From Bacteroidales bacterium (GTDB lineage: Bacteria; Bacteroidota; Bacteroidia; Bacteroidales; Bacteroidaceae), in assembly GCA_004557035.1 (NCBI GenBank), contig SFFB01000011.1, forward strand, positions 1 to 64,000: DNA of 64,000 nucleotides, given 5' to 3'. The notes under the pieces are model-generated. The model was not told where the DNA came from. It ran no database searches and saw nothing but the letters and a program-made list of their open reading frames with translations. Of this stretch, positions 1 through 9,173 are shown piece by piece. The number at the start of each line of letters is the position of its first letter. Within the stretch, counting starts at the first letter, position 1. The translations under genes were made by a program, and so were the position numbers.

Positions 1-51
1 GAAGAACCAGGCAATCCAATTTTATTTTTTCTTATTGTTTGCTCTTGTGAA

Positions 52-128
52 CGGGCGGTGCCCGATTACAGGGGCAAACTTAGTGCTATGGTCTTGTTGG
101 GCCTTCAGCCCGTGCTTGGCCGCTCAGC
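52..128 (+). repeat. Degenerate R1-like three-hairpin repeat
   Basis: This stretch downstream of the fimbrial operon keeps the order of R1 elements seen elsewhere in the window: a GTGCC..TTACAGG-like start, a short spacer, a GGGCC..CCC-type middle hairpin and a CTTGGCCGC end. It has diverged a lot from the full copies. It is recognisable only by comparison and could be a decayed copy. Confidence 0.45.
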
Positions 129-155
129 CCCCCGTGCCGGGGCCGCCGGGCGCTT

Positions 156-180
156 TTTGTCTCTTTGTCTCTTTGTCTTT
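156..180. repeat. Octamer microsatellite (TTTGTCTC, about 3 units)
   Basis: About three tandem TTTGTCTC units lie just downstream of the last fimbrial gene and directly after a degenerate R1 element. The same octamer is repeated at 13501-13560 in the same position relative to an R1 element. It may vary in unit number. Confidence 0.7.
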
Positions 181-182
181 TT

Positions 183-2051
183 CTACTCCACATTGATAAA
201 AATGCGGCGTCGTGAGGTGGCGTTGGTGTTCCAGTTTCGTCCGCCATAGACGGGACGGATGAGCATGCCGGTGTAGCGGTGTCCGTTTTGCGTGAGTCCC
301 ATGAGAGTGACGGTCTCTCCGGAGGAGTTGACGTATGTCGAAGACTTCTTGACCGGTTCAAGGCTTATGATCTTTCCTGTCTCGTCGAGTCGTTTAATCA
401 GTTCGACCTCCATATAACTTGAGCAGTCAATCTTTTCATGCGAGGCCGAAGAGGCGAAATAATACATCCCTCCATAGTCGGAGTTGTAGTTGGTGAAGTT
501 GGCCACACCGTTGTAGTTTCGGGAGAAGCACGCCAGCATATCGATGCTCCAGTCGCTCCAGGTGCCCCCGGGGAAGTAGAGCACTTCACCATTGATTTTG
601 CTGACGAATTTGAAGATGGTGACGAGATAGCGTCGGGGTCGGGCTTCGGCTGTGCCGTAAAACTCGCTGTTGTCGGGGTGCAGGTTGGTGTAGTTGCCCT
701 CGGCGTCTTTCAGCCATGGTGCATACCTCACGTTGTCTTCGTAGTACCAGTCGTGAATGAAGATGTCACAGTTGCGCATCAGTTCGTCCACCTCATTTTC
801 GTTGGGTATGCGCCATTCGCCTTTCCACAGTCTGTTTCTCACCACGTCATATTCCGATCCGGCAATGTTGCCGTCGATGTTGGCGTAGGTATAGTTGCGG
901 TCGAGATAGGTGTCGGGATAATAGCCTTTTTTCGAGCCCGCCACAAAGGGCGTAACCTTGTCGCCGTCTGTCGTTTCGCCGGTGGCGGTAATTTTGCCTT
1001 CTTCGTTGAAGATGAGAGCCGGCTGCTCATATTTCGTGTCGAGTTCGCCCCAAGAGAAATAGTCGCCTCTGTCAAAACAGGCATGAAGTTCGCTCCCCAT
1101 AAGGTCTTCTCTGACGTTGCCGTCGGCGTCGTACCATTTGCCGCCTCTGGCGCGTTGCAGCGAGTCGTTTTCTGTGCCCAGATTGTGATTGGCCCAGATG
1201 CAGCCCGATGGCAGTCCCATGTCGACACCAGCCGAGCGGTACGACTCTGTGGGCTGACAACTCACGGAGACATAGACCGAACCGTTTTCTTTCAGGTCCA
1301 CTGCTGTTTGCCAATAAGAATAGATTGTGAGGTCGCCTTCTTCGCCTTCGGGGGAATGGGTGGAAAGGGCTGTGCCGTAGACCTCGAGATTGTTTTGTGG
1401 CGGCATGATATAACTGTAGGTCTTTCCGCCTTCGGGCCTATACATTTTGTCGAGCGTCACGGGTTTCTCCACCACCAGTTCCGAGTCATCGCCGTTGTAG
1501 AAAATCCGGAGTTGGCTCATGGCGTGGGTGAAAGAGAGTCGGAGCGACGTGCCGTCTTTTTGTGCCGACCGACACACCATCAAGTCTGCCGCCGTGTAGT
1601 CTGCCAAGTTTTGCTGGTTGGCATAGAGCGCTGGATAGTCTTCTAAATACCTGCCGACAATCTCATCGACCGATCGGCAACCGTCATAGCGGCTGCGATA
1701 AGGGTAATAGGCAAAATAGGTATGGGAGGGGTTCCAATAGATGTCTGAGGAGATGACGTTGTCGTCATCGTCCACCCGATAGGCCAAGCCTGTTTTCTGA
1801 AACATGAAGCGCTGGTTGTCGGCCACCACGTCGCCGTTCTCGTCTACCTCAAAAAGTCCCATGACGTCGTCCGGCTCAAAAGTGGTCACCACGCCGCTGC
1901 CCACGACGGCTTTGGGCGAAGCACCCGTCTGGCGGGACATCACCTCGGCTTTGAGGGCCAACCTTGAGCCATTCGTCACGGCCACATCGTCTGAGACGCA
2001 AGCCGAGAAGAAGAGACTGAGGGCCAAAGCAGATACGATTTGTTTCATCAT
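183..2051 (-). CDS. Fimbrillin-like lipoprotein with C-terminal FISUMP domain
   Basis: Predicted outer-membrane or fimbria-associated lipoprotein of about 622 residues and last gene of the fimbrial operon. The N-terminus has a signal peptide with a lipobox (SLFFSAC). Residues about 25-270 resemble the N-terminal region of Bacteroidales fimbrillin-family proteins. From about residue 275 to the end (VDMGLPSG, WANHNLG, YFSWGE, WRIPNENE) it matches the FISUMP (Fibrobacter major paralogous) domain. The start chosen is the first ATG of an ATGATGAAA pair, as in two neighbours; an in-frame ATG three codons upstream at 2060 abuts the previous stop codon. The architecture suggests a tip or accessory subunit rather than the shaft. 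That role is inferred. Confidence 0.75.
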   Translation of the reverse strand: MMKQIVSALALSLFFSACVSDDVAVTNGSRLALKAEVMSRQTGASPKAVVGSGVVTTFEPDDVMGLFEVDENGDVVADNQRFMFQKTGLAYRVDDDDNVISSDIYWNPSHTYFAYYPYRSRYDGCRSVDEIVGRYLEDYPALYANQQNLADYTAADLMVCRSAQKDGTSLRLSFTHAMSQLRIFYNGDDSELVVEKPVTLDKMYRPEGGKTYSYIMPPQNNLEVYGTALSTHSPEGEEGDLTIYSYWQTAVDLKENGSVYVSVSCQPTESYRSAGVDMGLPSGCIWANHNLGTENDSLQRARGGKWYDADGNVREDLMGSELHACFDRGDYFSWGELDTKYEQPALIFNEEGKITATGETTDGDKVTPFVAGSKKGYYPDTYLDRNYTYANIDGNIAGSEYDVVRNRLWKGEWRIPNENEVDELMRNCDIFIHDWYYEDNVRYAPWLKDAEGNYTNLHPDNSEFYGTAEARPRRYLVTIFKFVSKINGEVLYFPGGTWSDWSIDMLACFSRNYNGVANFTNYNSDYGGMYYFASSASHEKIDCSSYMEVELIKRLDETGKIISLEPVKKSSTYVNSSGETVTLMGLTQNGHRYTGMLIRPVYGGRNWNTNATSRRRIFINVE

Positions 2052-2060
2052 GCAAAGCAT

Positions 2061-3848
2061 TTATTTTTCTTTCAACAAGACTGGTCTGATGGCATAGCCG
2101 TTATAGCGTTCACGCTCCACCATTTGCGGCGACGACATATAGCCCACGCTGGGGTCGAGCGGGTCGATGCCGTAGATGGTCTCGAAGGCCCAAGCCGTGG
2201 CTTCGCCGCCTGTACCGACGCTGCTCGGTGTGGAAGTCCAATAGTGGCAACGGGCACGGTTCACTCGCCCATAATTGCCCTCGGCGTCGCGTCCGGAATA
2301 TCCCGTGATGGGGAAATAGATGATGCCCACGAGTTTGCCTTCGCCGTCTCTTTTCGTCACCTCCCACACCGAGGCGTCGAAGTCGAGATTGTCTTCACGG
2401 CCGTCGTCGCCCACTTTCTTCACCGTTTTCCATTTCCACGTACATTCGGCCAGCAGTCTGTCCCACATCTCTTTGGTTGGCATGCGCCACAGCCAGAAGC
2501 CGTCGCCGAGCCAAGCCCTCACGGGGTCGTCTGTGGTGGCCGAGATGTCGTCCGTAGCCGTCCCGACGTATCCTGCCGGCGAATAGTTTTCGGCCGGTTT
2601 CTTCTCCGTCTCTCCCCAGGCATAGTGGTTGCCCGTTTCGAGCGACTCCATGGCTCCGAGGTTGCACGTGGCCCAAAGCACCTCATAAGTCTTGTCGTCA
2701 ATCGTCATTTCCATGCCGAGCGACACGAACACCATTTGTGCCGAACTGATGCCGGTCTGTGTCCAGGTGGCATCGGGCGAAACGATGATGGCCATCGACT
2801 CCGTCAGGTCTGTGTTGTAGGTGGTGCACCGGGCGATATCGATGGTGCTCAGCCGGATGTCTTGCTCTTCGAGTGTGAAGTTGAACGTATAGATTTTTCC
2901 GGCTTCAAACTTGTTGTTATTGAAGACGTCTGTTGAGAGTCGGAGACGATAGGTGAGATAGTTGGTGTCGATGGTGAAGATGAGGGGTGTGTGGTTGAAA
3001 TCACCGTCGACGGGGAAGCAAAGATTATAAAAGACACCTCTCTGCCCCACGGCCATTGTCGGTGCCGAGATGTGAGTGGTGAGGCGACTGTAATAGCCCG
3101 ACCGGTCGGCAGGTTCGTGAGTGGTTCCATCTTCAAAGCGTCTGACGTCTGGAAACAACTTTTTGCCGTCTTCAGCCTCCATCTTGATGTCATAAATATA
3201 GATGGGCGAGGTGGTGGCATTGGTCACGTTGAAGCGGATGATGGCACAGGCCGAGTTGAACGCCGAAGACTGAGCCACCACCTTCTGGTCGTCGACGACA
3301 CTGAGCCTGGTGGCCGTATAGACATAAGAATAGTCGGCAAGCGAGGCCAAGTCGGCAGTGAGAGTGGTGTAAGAGAAGGTGTCGGGAAGCCTCATGTCCA
3401 CTACCACGGCGTCGGAGCCGCTTGTCGTCGAGGTATGGGTATTGGTGGGATGAAAGCAAAACATGGCATCATCCACCGCCACGGGATAGTCGTAGTGGCC
3501 GTCGGTGAGCCCATATTTCACACCATGAAGCGTGTGGAGCTTGATTTTAGAGCGACCGGCATCGACCGTCTCAAAAGCCGTCGGGGTGTGGTAGTTTGGC
3601 GTGCTCTCGAGTGTTTCATAAAAGGGCACATAAGCGCCATCGTGTTTGATGGCCGTGAGCATGTTGTTGGAGCTTTCCCACACGTATGCGGCCTTGTCAT
3701 CGGTTTCCGACCGGTCGTCCCAATAGCTGCGACTTTTGGTATCGGCAAAGACGATGTCGAGCCGTTTCACGTCTGGGCGAAGCGTCTCTTCATTGCTGCA
3801 AGCCGTGAGCAGAAGTGTGGGAATGAGCCAAGCGAAATATTTCATCAT
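2061..3848 (-). CDS. Fimbrillin-like lipoprotein with C-terminal FISUMP domain
   Basis: A 595-residue lipoprotein (lipobox LLLTAC) with the same two-part architecture as the next gene. Fimbrillin-like beta-rich sequence covers residues about 20-365. A FISUMP-type domain follows from about 370 to the end (LWATCNLGAM, HYAWGETE, WRMPTKEMWD, then a late YWTSTPSS segment). The open frame extends upstream to 4022, but that extension overlaps the preceding gene. The ATGATGAAA at 3848, followed at once by a signal peptide, is therefore taken as the start. Having two consecutive paralogues with this architecture suggests alternative or stacked accessory subunits on one fimbria. Family assignment is good; the exact role is inferred. 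Confidence 0.75.
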   Translation of the reverse strand: MMKYFAWLIPTLLLTACSNEETLRPDVKRLDIVFADTKSRSYWDDRSETDDKAAYVWESSNNMLTAIKHDGAYVPFYETLESTPNYHTPTAFETVDAGRSKIKLHTLHGVKYGLTDGHYDYPVAVDDAMFCFHPTNTHTSTTSGSDAVVVDMRLPDTFSYTTLTADLASLADYSYVYTATRLSVVDDQKVVAQSSAFNSACAIIRFNVTNATTSPIYIYDIKMEAEDGKKLFPDVRRFEDGTTHEPADRSGYYSRLTTHISAPTMAVGQRGVFYNLCFPVDGDFNHTPLIFTIDTNYLTYRLRLSTDVFNNNKFEAGKIYTFNFTLEEQDIRLSTIDIARCTTYNTDLTESMAIIVSPDATWTQTGISSAQMVFVSLGMEMTIDDKTYEVLWATCNLGAMESLETGNHYAWGETEKKPAENYSPAGYVGTATDDISATTDDPVRAWLGDGFWLWRMPTKEMWDRLLAECTWKWKTVKKVGDDGREDNLDFDASVWEVTKRDGEGKLVGIIYFPITGYSGRDAEGNYGRVNRARCHYWTSTPSSVGTGGEATAWAFETIYGIDPLDPSVGYMSSPQMVERERYNGYAIRPVLLKEK

Positions 3849-3871
3849 ACAAACTCTCTTTGCGTATGCAT

Positions 3872-4837
3872 TTAGTCTGTCATGTCGTCGACCACAAAGT
3901 TGCCTCCGTTTTCCGTGTCGTTGCAATAGAAATAGTCGAGGTCTGCGGACACCACACTGACGAGCTTGACGTTTTTCTGCCCCACCTTGAAGACATAGGT
4001 GATGTTTTTGCCCTGTTGCCAAGGTGTGGTATTTTCAAACGAAGCCGAGCGCACCACGCCGTCGCATTTGAGCGTGACGGTCCACGTGGTGGGATTGGCG
4101 GCGTCGGGCACGACGAAGTGGTGGGTGTCTGAAGCCTCTCCGGTGGCAGTGCCTGCCGTGACGGTGACGCCGTCGAAAAGCAAGGGCGTCGAGCCCGACT
4201 CTGTGACGGTTAGGTGAGAAATAGTGGTGCCTGCCTCCCAGTCGTAAGTCAGTGTGAGTTCGCCCTTTGTCGTGATGTCCGCCGAGGGAGTAAGCGAGAT
4301 GTCGGTCACGTCGATGTCAGCTTCGGTCTCGTTCACAAAGGCCACCCCTACCCTGCAGTGGGCATAGCCGAACTTCAGGTTGACGATTTGCCCGAAGGCA
4401 GCGTCAGCGCGGTTTATCTTGAGTGGCAGAGCCGCCATGGCGCTTTGGGTGGCACCGTTCTCGAGTTTCAAGGTCAGGGATGAAATACTTATGTCTTTGA
4501 CGGCATTGATGGGAGCTCCGGCAGTGAAGCGGTAACTGTCGGCATTGTCGGCCCAATACATCAGTGGCTGGGAGGCACTGACATAAGTCCATCCTTCGAC
4601 GCCATAGCGCACTTCATAGCCCTTCATCACCTCGAAAGTCTCGCCATCTTTGTCTTCGACGGCAAAAACCTTGAAGTTGTCGCACATCCCCAATGGGATA
4701 TAACCGCGCGAAGCGACACGGGCGGCAGAGAGCGTTATGGCTCTGCCTTCCGTGACGCCGCCGGTCCATTCATCGGCCTCGCCGCAGCCACTGACGAGCA
4801 GTGCAGCGAGACTTATGGGGATGATATGCTTGGGCAT
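3872..4837 (-). CDS. Fimbrillin family lipoprotein
   Basis: A 321-residue lipoprotein (lipobox LLVSGC). The mature part looks like a fimbrillin-family (Mfa/FimA-like) subunit: an Ala/Ser/Thr-rich start, the SRGY segment seen near maturation sites of such subunits, and a beta-rich body ending near KNITYVFKVGQKNV. It lies 12 bp after the stop of the preceding fimbrillin gene and 23 bp before the next one, so it is co-transcribed. In P. gingivalis such lipoproteins are trimmed by Rgp proteases before polymerising. Whether this protein is shaft or accessory cannot be read from the sequence. Confidence 0.75.
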   Translation of the reverse strand: MPKHIIPISLAALLVSGCGEADEWTGGVTEGRAITLSAARVASRGYIPLGMCDNFKVFAVEDKDGETFEVMKGYEVRYGVEGWTYVSASQPLMYWADNADSYRFTAGAPINAVKDISISSLTLKLENGATQSAMAALPLKINRADAAFGQIVNLKFGYAHCRVGVAFVNETEADIDVTDISLTPSADITTKGELTLTYDWEAGTTISHLTVTESGSTPLLFDGVTVTAGTATGEASDTHHFVVPDAANPTTWTVTLKCDGVVRSASFENTTPWQQGKNITYVFKVGQKNVKLVSVVSADLDYFYCNDTENGGNFVVDDMTD

Positions 4838-4849
4838 AATCTTTTTATA

Positions 4850-6007
4850 TCAAAGCGTAATGGTTACGTTAACATCGTCCCATGCCACAACTTCCTGCAC
4901 GTCGAAGAGGATGGGATTGAGGATGGGGTCGCCGTTTTCTTTGAAACCTACGTTGTCAGTCATTTTGATGGTGTAGTTATAGCGCTTGCCAGCCAAGAGT
5001 CTGTTGGCGTTTGAGTCGCCATCCACCATAGTCTGACTGCATATGGGAATGTACATGTAGCCATAGTCTGAGGCGTTGCCCACATAATAGTTGTCTGTGG
5101 CCGATTGCTTGACTTTACACTCCACTTTGAGACACACCATGCCGCTTGCAGGGATGGTGTTGCCGCCGAGCGAAGTCTTTGTACCTATCCAGAGCGTCTT
5201 GTTCGTACCCTTTACACTATTTACAACTGTCTCGTTTGTGGCAAAAACATAGCCGTTTGCATATTCGGTAAACAAAGTCTGCTCACCGCTCGATTGTGTA
5301 AAACTGATGGAAGGGGTAAGGCTGAATTTGCGCGTGGCGTCCGAGACCGAGGTTTCGTAGGTTGCTTCTCCGGCATTGTCCACTTTCACACTGCCCAAAG
5401 TTGATGTTTGTATCACCTCGATGCTGTTTACTTCTATCTCCACACCGAGTTGGTCTACTACGCCACCGGCCTCTATTTCCATTTTCATGCTGTTGATTTT
5501 TGAGAAGGCATGACGGAATGTCAGCGGCACACGTTGCTGTTGGGGTTGGCCTGTGGCGACGGCAAAGATCACATCTTTATCGCCCGCTTCAGCCTTGATG
5601 GTCATCACGTCGCCCGTGGTGTTGGTCGAAGTGAACGAGGCTCCATCGGCAGCATAGGGGAAGTAGGCATAAAAATCCATGTTGTTGGCCGGCCAGAAAC
5701 GCAGTTCGGCCGGGTCGACATATTCCCAAGAGTTGGTGGCAGACTTCCATGTCTGCTCAGCTGCTTTTGTTTCAGCACCAAGATAAAGATTGTTTACCGA
5801 ATAGCCCACTACGCCGAAGCTGCTGCCATAGGATTTCATTTCGTCGATGGTGACATCGCCGGAAGTGTAGGCACGAGATTTCACCGTGTAGGCGCCAAAG
5901 GTCAAGGCATTGGTTTTGTCTACGAAACCCTGTTCGGCCATTTCGTTGGTGCAACTGCTGACGGTCAGCAAGGCTGCACAAGTTGCAAGAAAGGTTTTCT
6001 TCATCAT
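4850..6007 (-). CDS. Fimbrillin family lipoprotein, possible major subunit
   Basis: A 385-residue lipoprotein (lipobox TVSSC). The body fits the fimbrillin family: ALTFGAYTVKSRAYTSG near the N-terminus, a central PLTFRHAFSKI segment typical of these proteins, and a C-terminal LLAGKRYNYTIKM segment followed by a short strand. Being the first fimbrillin after the DUF5119 gene, it is the best candidate for the major shaft subunit by analogy with related operons; this is an inference from position. The start is one of two adjacent ATG codons. Confidence 0.78.
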   Translation of the reverse strand: MMKKTFLATCAALLTVSSCTNEMAEQGFVDKTNALTFGAYTVKSRAYTSGDVTIDEMKSYGSSFGVVGYSVNNLYLGAETKAAEQTWKSATNSWEYVDPAELRFWPANNMDFYAYFPYAADGASFTSTNTTGDVMTIKAEAGDKDVIFAVATGQPQQQRVPLTFRHAFSKINSMKMEIEAGGVVDQLGVEIEVNSIEVIQTSTLGSVKVDNAGEATYETSVSDATRKFSLTPSISFTQSSGEQTLFTEYANGYVFATNETVVNSVKGTNKTLWIGTKTSLGGNTIPASGMVCLKVECKVKQSATDNYYVGNASDYGYMYIPICSQTMVDGDSNANRLLAGKRYNYTIKMTDNVGFKENGDPILNPILFDVQEVVAWDDVNVTITL

Positions 6008-6083
6008 CTGATAATTGTTTTTTTATGTTGGTTTGGATTAGATTGTTTGCTGTTTATAATGGTCTGGTGTTTTTTTGACTCTC

Positions 6084-7142
6084 TCACAAAACGATTTCCT
6101 GATGCTCGTCGTTCCATGGGATGGTTTCGGGCACCAATCCGCCTATGTCGGTCGACTCGGGGTCGGTGTGCGGCAGGTCCACTTCGAGGTCAAGATTGAT
6201 GTCGAGGTCGAGATTGGCCGTGGCGGTATTGTCGTCGAGCCATTGCTCCAGTTGCGGCCTGACGTCGGCCTTGAACGTGAAGAGCGAGTTGTCCACGAGC
6301 ACGAAATTGATGGTCAGTTCAAACTGTGTGTCCGAGCGGAGATTGTGGGGATTGAAGCCAAAACAACTGAACGACTGCGACAAGTCGGCCTCCGTATAGC
6401 CTCCGTTGCGAAACGAGCGGTTCACGAGATTGAAAGCATACACAGCCTCTTCACGACTCGGCTCCCTCGTGGCTAAGTTCACGGCCTGAGAGAGTCCCGA
6501 CATAAACGAGGGCTGCATACCACGGCAATAGTTGATGCCCTTCACGCGCACTTTGATGTTCACCCTTTTCGTCACGGCATGTTGCACGGTGTGGATGTGT
6601 CTCGCCACCACGTCGTTGACATAGTTTTCGGGGCGGTCATAATAATAGTCTCGCCGCGGCGACTCAAAGGCCACATGGCGTATGGTAGACAACGCGAGAT
6701 AGTCGGGATAAGTGTCATACACGGTGTCGGCCGTCACCGAGGCTTGGCAGTCTTCGAGCATTCTGTCGGTGTGAAACACGATGCCGGGCATTTCCACCCG
6801 ACTGTCGTTCATCACGATGAGGTCATACGTTCCCTGTTCGAGCCACAGCCGCGGCGCCAAGGCGTCGGCGTCGGGTGGCAGTTCGGTCTTTAGCAGATGG
6901 GTGGCCGAGTCGAAGGCAAAAATCGTCACACCGTTGAGCCGCGACGTCGTGGCATAGTCTTTGTGAGAGGTGGCAAAAGCCGTCTTGGACCAGTCGTTGT
7001 GGAGTTGCACATTGTCGCGCGTAATAGTCTCGTAATAGAGATGGTCGCGCTGGCACGAGGCAAACAACGCCACCACCAAGAAGACCACGGCCATTGTCCA
7101 CGGCAGGCGAACACTCCCGCCCAGATGTGACTTATCGCTCAT
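6084..7142 (-). CDS. DUF5119 fimbrial lipoprotein (anchor-type)
   Basis: A 352-residue protein with a hydrophobic signal segment and a lipobox (ALFASC) near residue 30. It matches the DUF5119 type found next to fimbrillins in Bacteroidales. Family features seen are the region after the signal (LYYET), the YDLIVMND stretch, and a middle part with aromatic-rich strands. FimB/Mfa2-like relatives anchor and limit fimbria length at the outer membrane; the same role here is inferred. Its start overlaps the end of the DUF3575 gene by 11 bp, which indicates translational coupling. An internal Met at residue 17 is an alternative start. Confidence 0.72.
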   Translation of the reverse strand: MSDKSHLGGSVRLPWTMAVVFLVVALFASCQRDHLYYETITRDNVQLHNDWSKTAFATSHKDYATTSRLNGVTIFAFDSATHLLKTELPPDADALAPRLWLEQGTYDLIVMNDSRVEMPGIVFHTDRMLEDCQASVTADTVYDTYPDYLALSTIRHVAFESPRRDYYYDRPENYVNDVVARHIHTVQHAVTKRVNIKVRVKGINYCRGMQPSFMSGLSQAVNLATREPSREEAVYAFNLVNRSFRNGGYTEADLSQSFSCFGFNPHNLRSDTQFELTINFVLVDNSLFTFKADVRPQLEQWLDDNTATANLDLDINLDLEVDLPHTDPESTDIGGLVPETIPWNDEHQEIVL

Positions 7143-8262
7143 ATCCGCCTCCTCCTTGTTTTTTGTCTATCTGATACACAATCGACAGTTCCAGCGACGT
7201 GGGCAACACCGTCTGCAAGCGCCGGGAGCCCCACGGATAGTCTTTCACCTTAATCACGCCATAAGGCGTGCCCGGTGTCTGTGTATATTTCGTGTAATCC
7301 GTCTGCACATAGCCGGCCGAAGCAGCATACTCCAGTCTCCATTTTCTCGACAGCCGTCGCACGCCGCCCACTGTCGCCGACACGTGCCACACGTCGCCCT
7401 GAACGCCACGACGGTTGGGCTGTAAGTCATATTTTCCGCCACCGGCCGTCAGACCCACAAACATTGAGCGGTCTGTCGTCGTGGTGCCAAGCCAATAATA
7501 TCTGGACGAGAGGGCCACGTAGCGCAACTGCATCGTCTTGCGCCACTTCGTCTTGCGCCACCAGGGATAAACAAGTGTGGCACCAAGAGACCATTTCTGT
7601 CTGATGGGCACCTCTATCGAGACATTCACGGCTGTGAGCAGGTCGTAAAGGAGGTTGGTTTTGACAAAAAGCAAAGGTCGCGCTACCCTCGCTTCGGGCC
7701 ACGCGACACAGCAACCCGAGTCTGGTTCGAGCATGATTATGTCATTCTCCACTGCCATCGCGGCGGGTACAGCCATCTCAGAGCCTGCCATCACGAGCCG
7801 CGGCTCCCTCCACAGTCTCACCTCGGCAAAACGCATAGTCGGGAAAGCACGTCGTGGTGTCACGGCAGCGAGGTGATTGCTGGTCAGCACCTCGGTCAGC
7901 CATCCGGCTCTGGATGCCGTGTCTTTGAGACAGGCGGCGTTTCGCGTCAGATAGTCGCTCACGGCCTTGGCTCGCCGGCCGGCCAGACGTCTGTTTACCG
8001 CCAGACTGCCTTCGGGCGATGTCGATGCCGTCACGCCAAGACGCCACGTCTCGACAGTTCGCAACGCGGCAAGAGAGTCGAGACGAAATATAAATTGTTG
8101 AAGAGCCGGTCTGTTTGAGGGGACTGCAGCGAGCCGCGAACCGCCGCAAGGGAAATACACTTTCACACAGAGCGAGTCAGCCGGCACCTGCGCCTTCAGC
8201 AAAGCAGGGGCCGTCCACATTATGAGCCACAACAATGTCACTCTTGTCACCATCGCTCTCAT
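7132..8262 (-). CDS. DUF3575 outer-membrane protein with OmpA-like N-terminal domain
   Basis: A 376-residue protein with a cleavable signal peptide (ends near LLKAQ). Residues about 30-150 resemble the OmpA C-terminal fold (ASTSPEGSLAVNRRLAGRR). The C-terminal half is the DUF3575 beta-barrel: VKTNLLYDLLTAVNVSIEVP, then WSLGATLVYPWW and YYWLG, ending in SLELSIVYQI. It is the first gene of the fimbrial operon and overlaps the DUF5119 gene. DUF3575 proteins are regular partners of fimbrillin operons. A role in assembly or anchoring at the outer membrane is likely but unproven. No DUF3868 gene, often found beside this family, is visible upstream. Confidence 0.75.
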   Translation of the reverse strand: MRAMVTRVTLLWLIMWTAPALLKAQVPADSLCVKVYFPCGGSRLAAVPSNRPALQQFIFRLDSLAALRTVETWRLGVTASTSPEGSLAVNRRLAGRRAKAVSDYLTRNAACLKDTASRAGWLTEVLTSNHLAAVTPRRAFPTMRFAEVRLWREPRLVMAGSEMAVPAAMAVENDIIMLEPDSGCCVAWPEARVARPLLFVKTNLLYDLLTAVNVSIEVPIRQKWSLGATLVYPWWRKTKWRKTMQLRYVALSSRYYWLGTTTTDRSMFVGLTAGGGKYDLQPNRRGVQGDVWHVSATVGGVRRLSRKWRLEYAASAGYVQTDYTKYTQTPGTPYGVIKVKDYPWGSRRLQTVLPTSLELSIVYQIDKKQGGGGYER

Positions 8263-8612
8263 TATAATTCTGCTGTATCTCTCTATATGAAGGTAAGACG
8301 TGTTCTGTGTGAAGTCTACGAAAAAAATCGGAAGTATGTCGTTCGTAAGAAACGCAGACGCTCTATGCTTTTTCGTGTGGGCAATTGCTGAAGGCGGGAG
8401 TGCGTTGGGATAATCGGCGCACCTGCCTCAAGCTGACCAAATGACTATCAACTGCAAAATTATAACTTTTACAATATATATACAATTACCCCCCGAAACG
8501 CCACTCAGTTAATCATATTTAACTTTATGCTTTACAATATGGCAACTTTAAATGCAATTTTGAGGGAGGAAGACAGATGGAGAAGAAATGGAGATTTGCA
8601 CAAGCAAACAGC
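8263..8612. other. Long AT-rich leader between fimbrial operon and trxA terminator
   Basis: About 350 bp with no supportable ORF. It holds the candidate fimbrial promoter at 8455-8485 and, below it, about 190 bp that would be transcribed as an untranslated leader. No inverted repeats typical of an invertible promoter were found by eye. Confidence 0.5.
8455..8485 (-). promoter_or_regulatory. Candidate Bacteroidetes promoter for the fimbrial operon
   Basis: On the minus strand a TAATTTTG (-7 type, TAnnTTTG) at 8455-8462 is preceded by TTG at 8483-8485 with exactly 20 bp between, the spacing also found for pyrB, ppdK and the DUF4494 gene. It would give a leader of about 185 nt before the DUF3575 gene. 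The region is AT-rich compared with its surroundings. Confidence 0.45.
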
Positions 8613-8645
8613 AAAAAAAAGCGACAGCCTTTATAGCCGTCGCTT
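8613..8645 (-). terminator. Rho-independent terminator of trxA
   Basis: Read on the minus strand, a stem AAGCGACGGC / GCTGTCGCTT with a short loop is followed by a run of eight T. It lies 45 bp after the trxA stop codon and closes that gene before the fimbrial operon leader. Confidence 0.85.
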
Positions 8646-8689
8646 AAATTGTTTGTAGATGTGTGGGGCTGTTGCCCCCGCCACTGGGT

Positions 8690-9007
8690 TTAGAGCAACT
8701 GCTCGATGCGCTCGGCGTAGGCCGACTTGGGCGAAGCGCCCACCATGCGGCTGCCGGCCTCCTCGCCTCCTTTGACGAAAACGACACAGGGGATGTTGCG
8801 CACACCGAAACGGCCGGTGAGCTCGGCATTCTCGTCGACGTCGCATTTGCACACATTCACACGGCCGGCATACGCCTCGGCCAGCTCGTCGATGATGGGG
8901 GCTATTTTTTGGCACGGGCCACACCAAGCAGCCGAGAAGTCTATCACTACAGGAAGGCCTTCGCCAATGACGGCCTCAAAATTTTGGTCGGTAATCTGTT
9001 TTGCCAT
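8690..9007 (-). CDS. trxA: Thioredoxin
   Basis: A 105-residue cytoplasmic thioredoxin, the usual size. It has the redox-active motif WCGPC at residues about 28-32, the conserved VDENAEL segment and the cis-proline region (NIPCVVF). It reduces protein disulfides using thioredoxin reductase. It lies 166 bp downstream of dnaE in the same direction, with a decayed R2 repeat in between. That gap contains a TATTTTTG (-7-like) sequence at 9073-9080, so it may have its own promoter as well as read-through from dnaE. Confidence 0.95.
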   Translation of the reverse strand: MAKQITDQNFEAVIGEGLPVVIDFSAAWCGPCQKIAPIIDELAEAYAGRVNVCKCDVDENAELTGRFGVRNIPCVVFVKGGEEAGSRMVGASPKSAYAERIEQLL

Positions 9008-9070
9008 ATTGATGATGTTGTTGGTTTGGTTTTTGTCGGTATGTGTTTTTTGTCGCTCTTTCTCTTTTTA

Positions 9071-9162
9071 TGCAAAAATAGTGCAAGGTGAATGCAGAGC
9101 TACGGAAAGCGCAAAGCGTTTTTCGGTTGCTATGCTGAACCGCAGCCTATTTTATGCAAAAT
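9071..9162. repeat. Diverged single R2 repeat between dnaE and trxA
   Basis: A palindromic element with outer arms TGCAAAAATAG and CTATTTTATGCA. It contains GTGCAAGGTGAATGC and GCTGAACCGCAGCC, which match the 64-bp R2 units at 26146-26343. One outer arm supplies a TATTTTTG sequence that could act as a -7 box for trxA. Confidence 0.7.
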
Positions 9163-9173
9163 TACTGCTTTTT

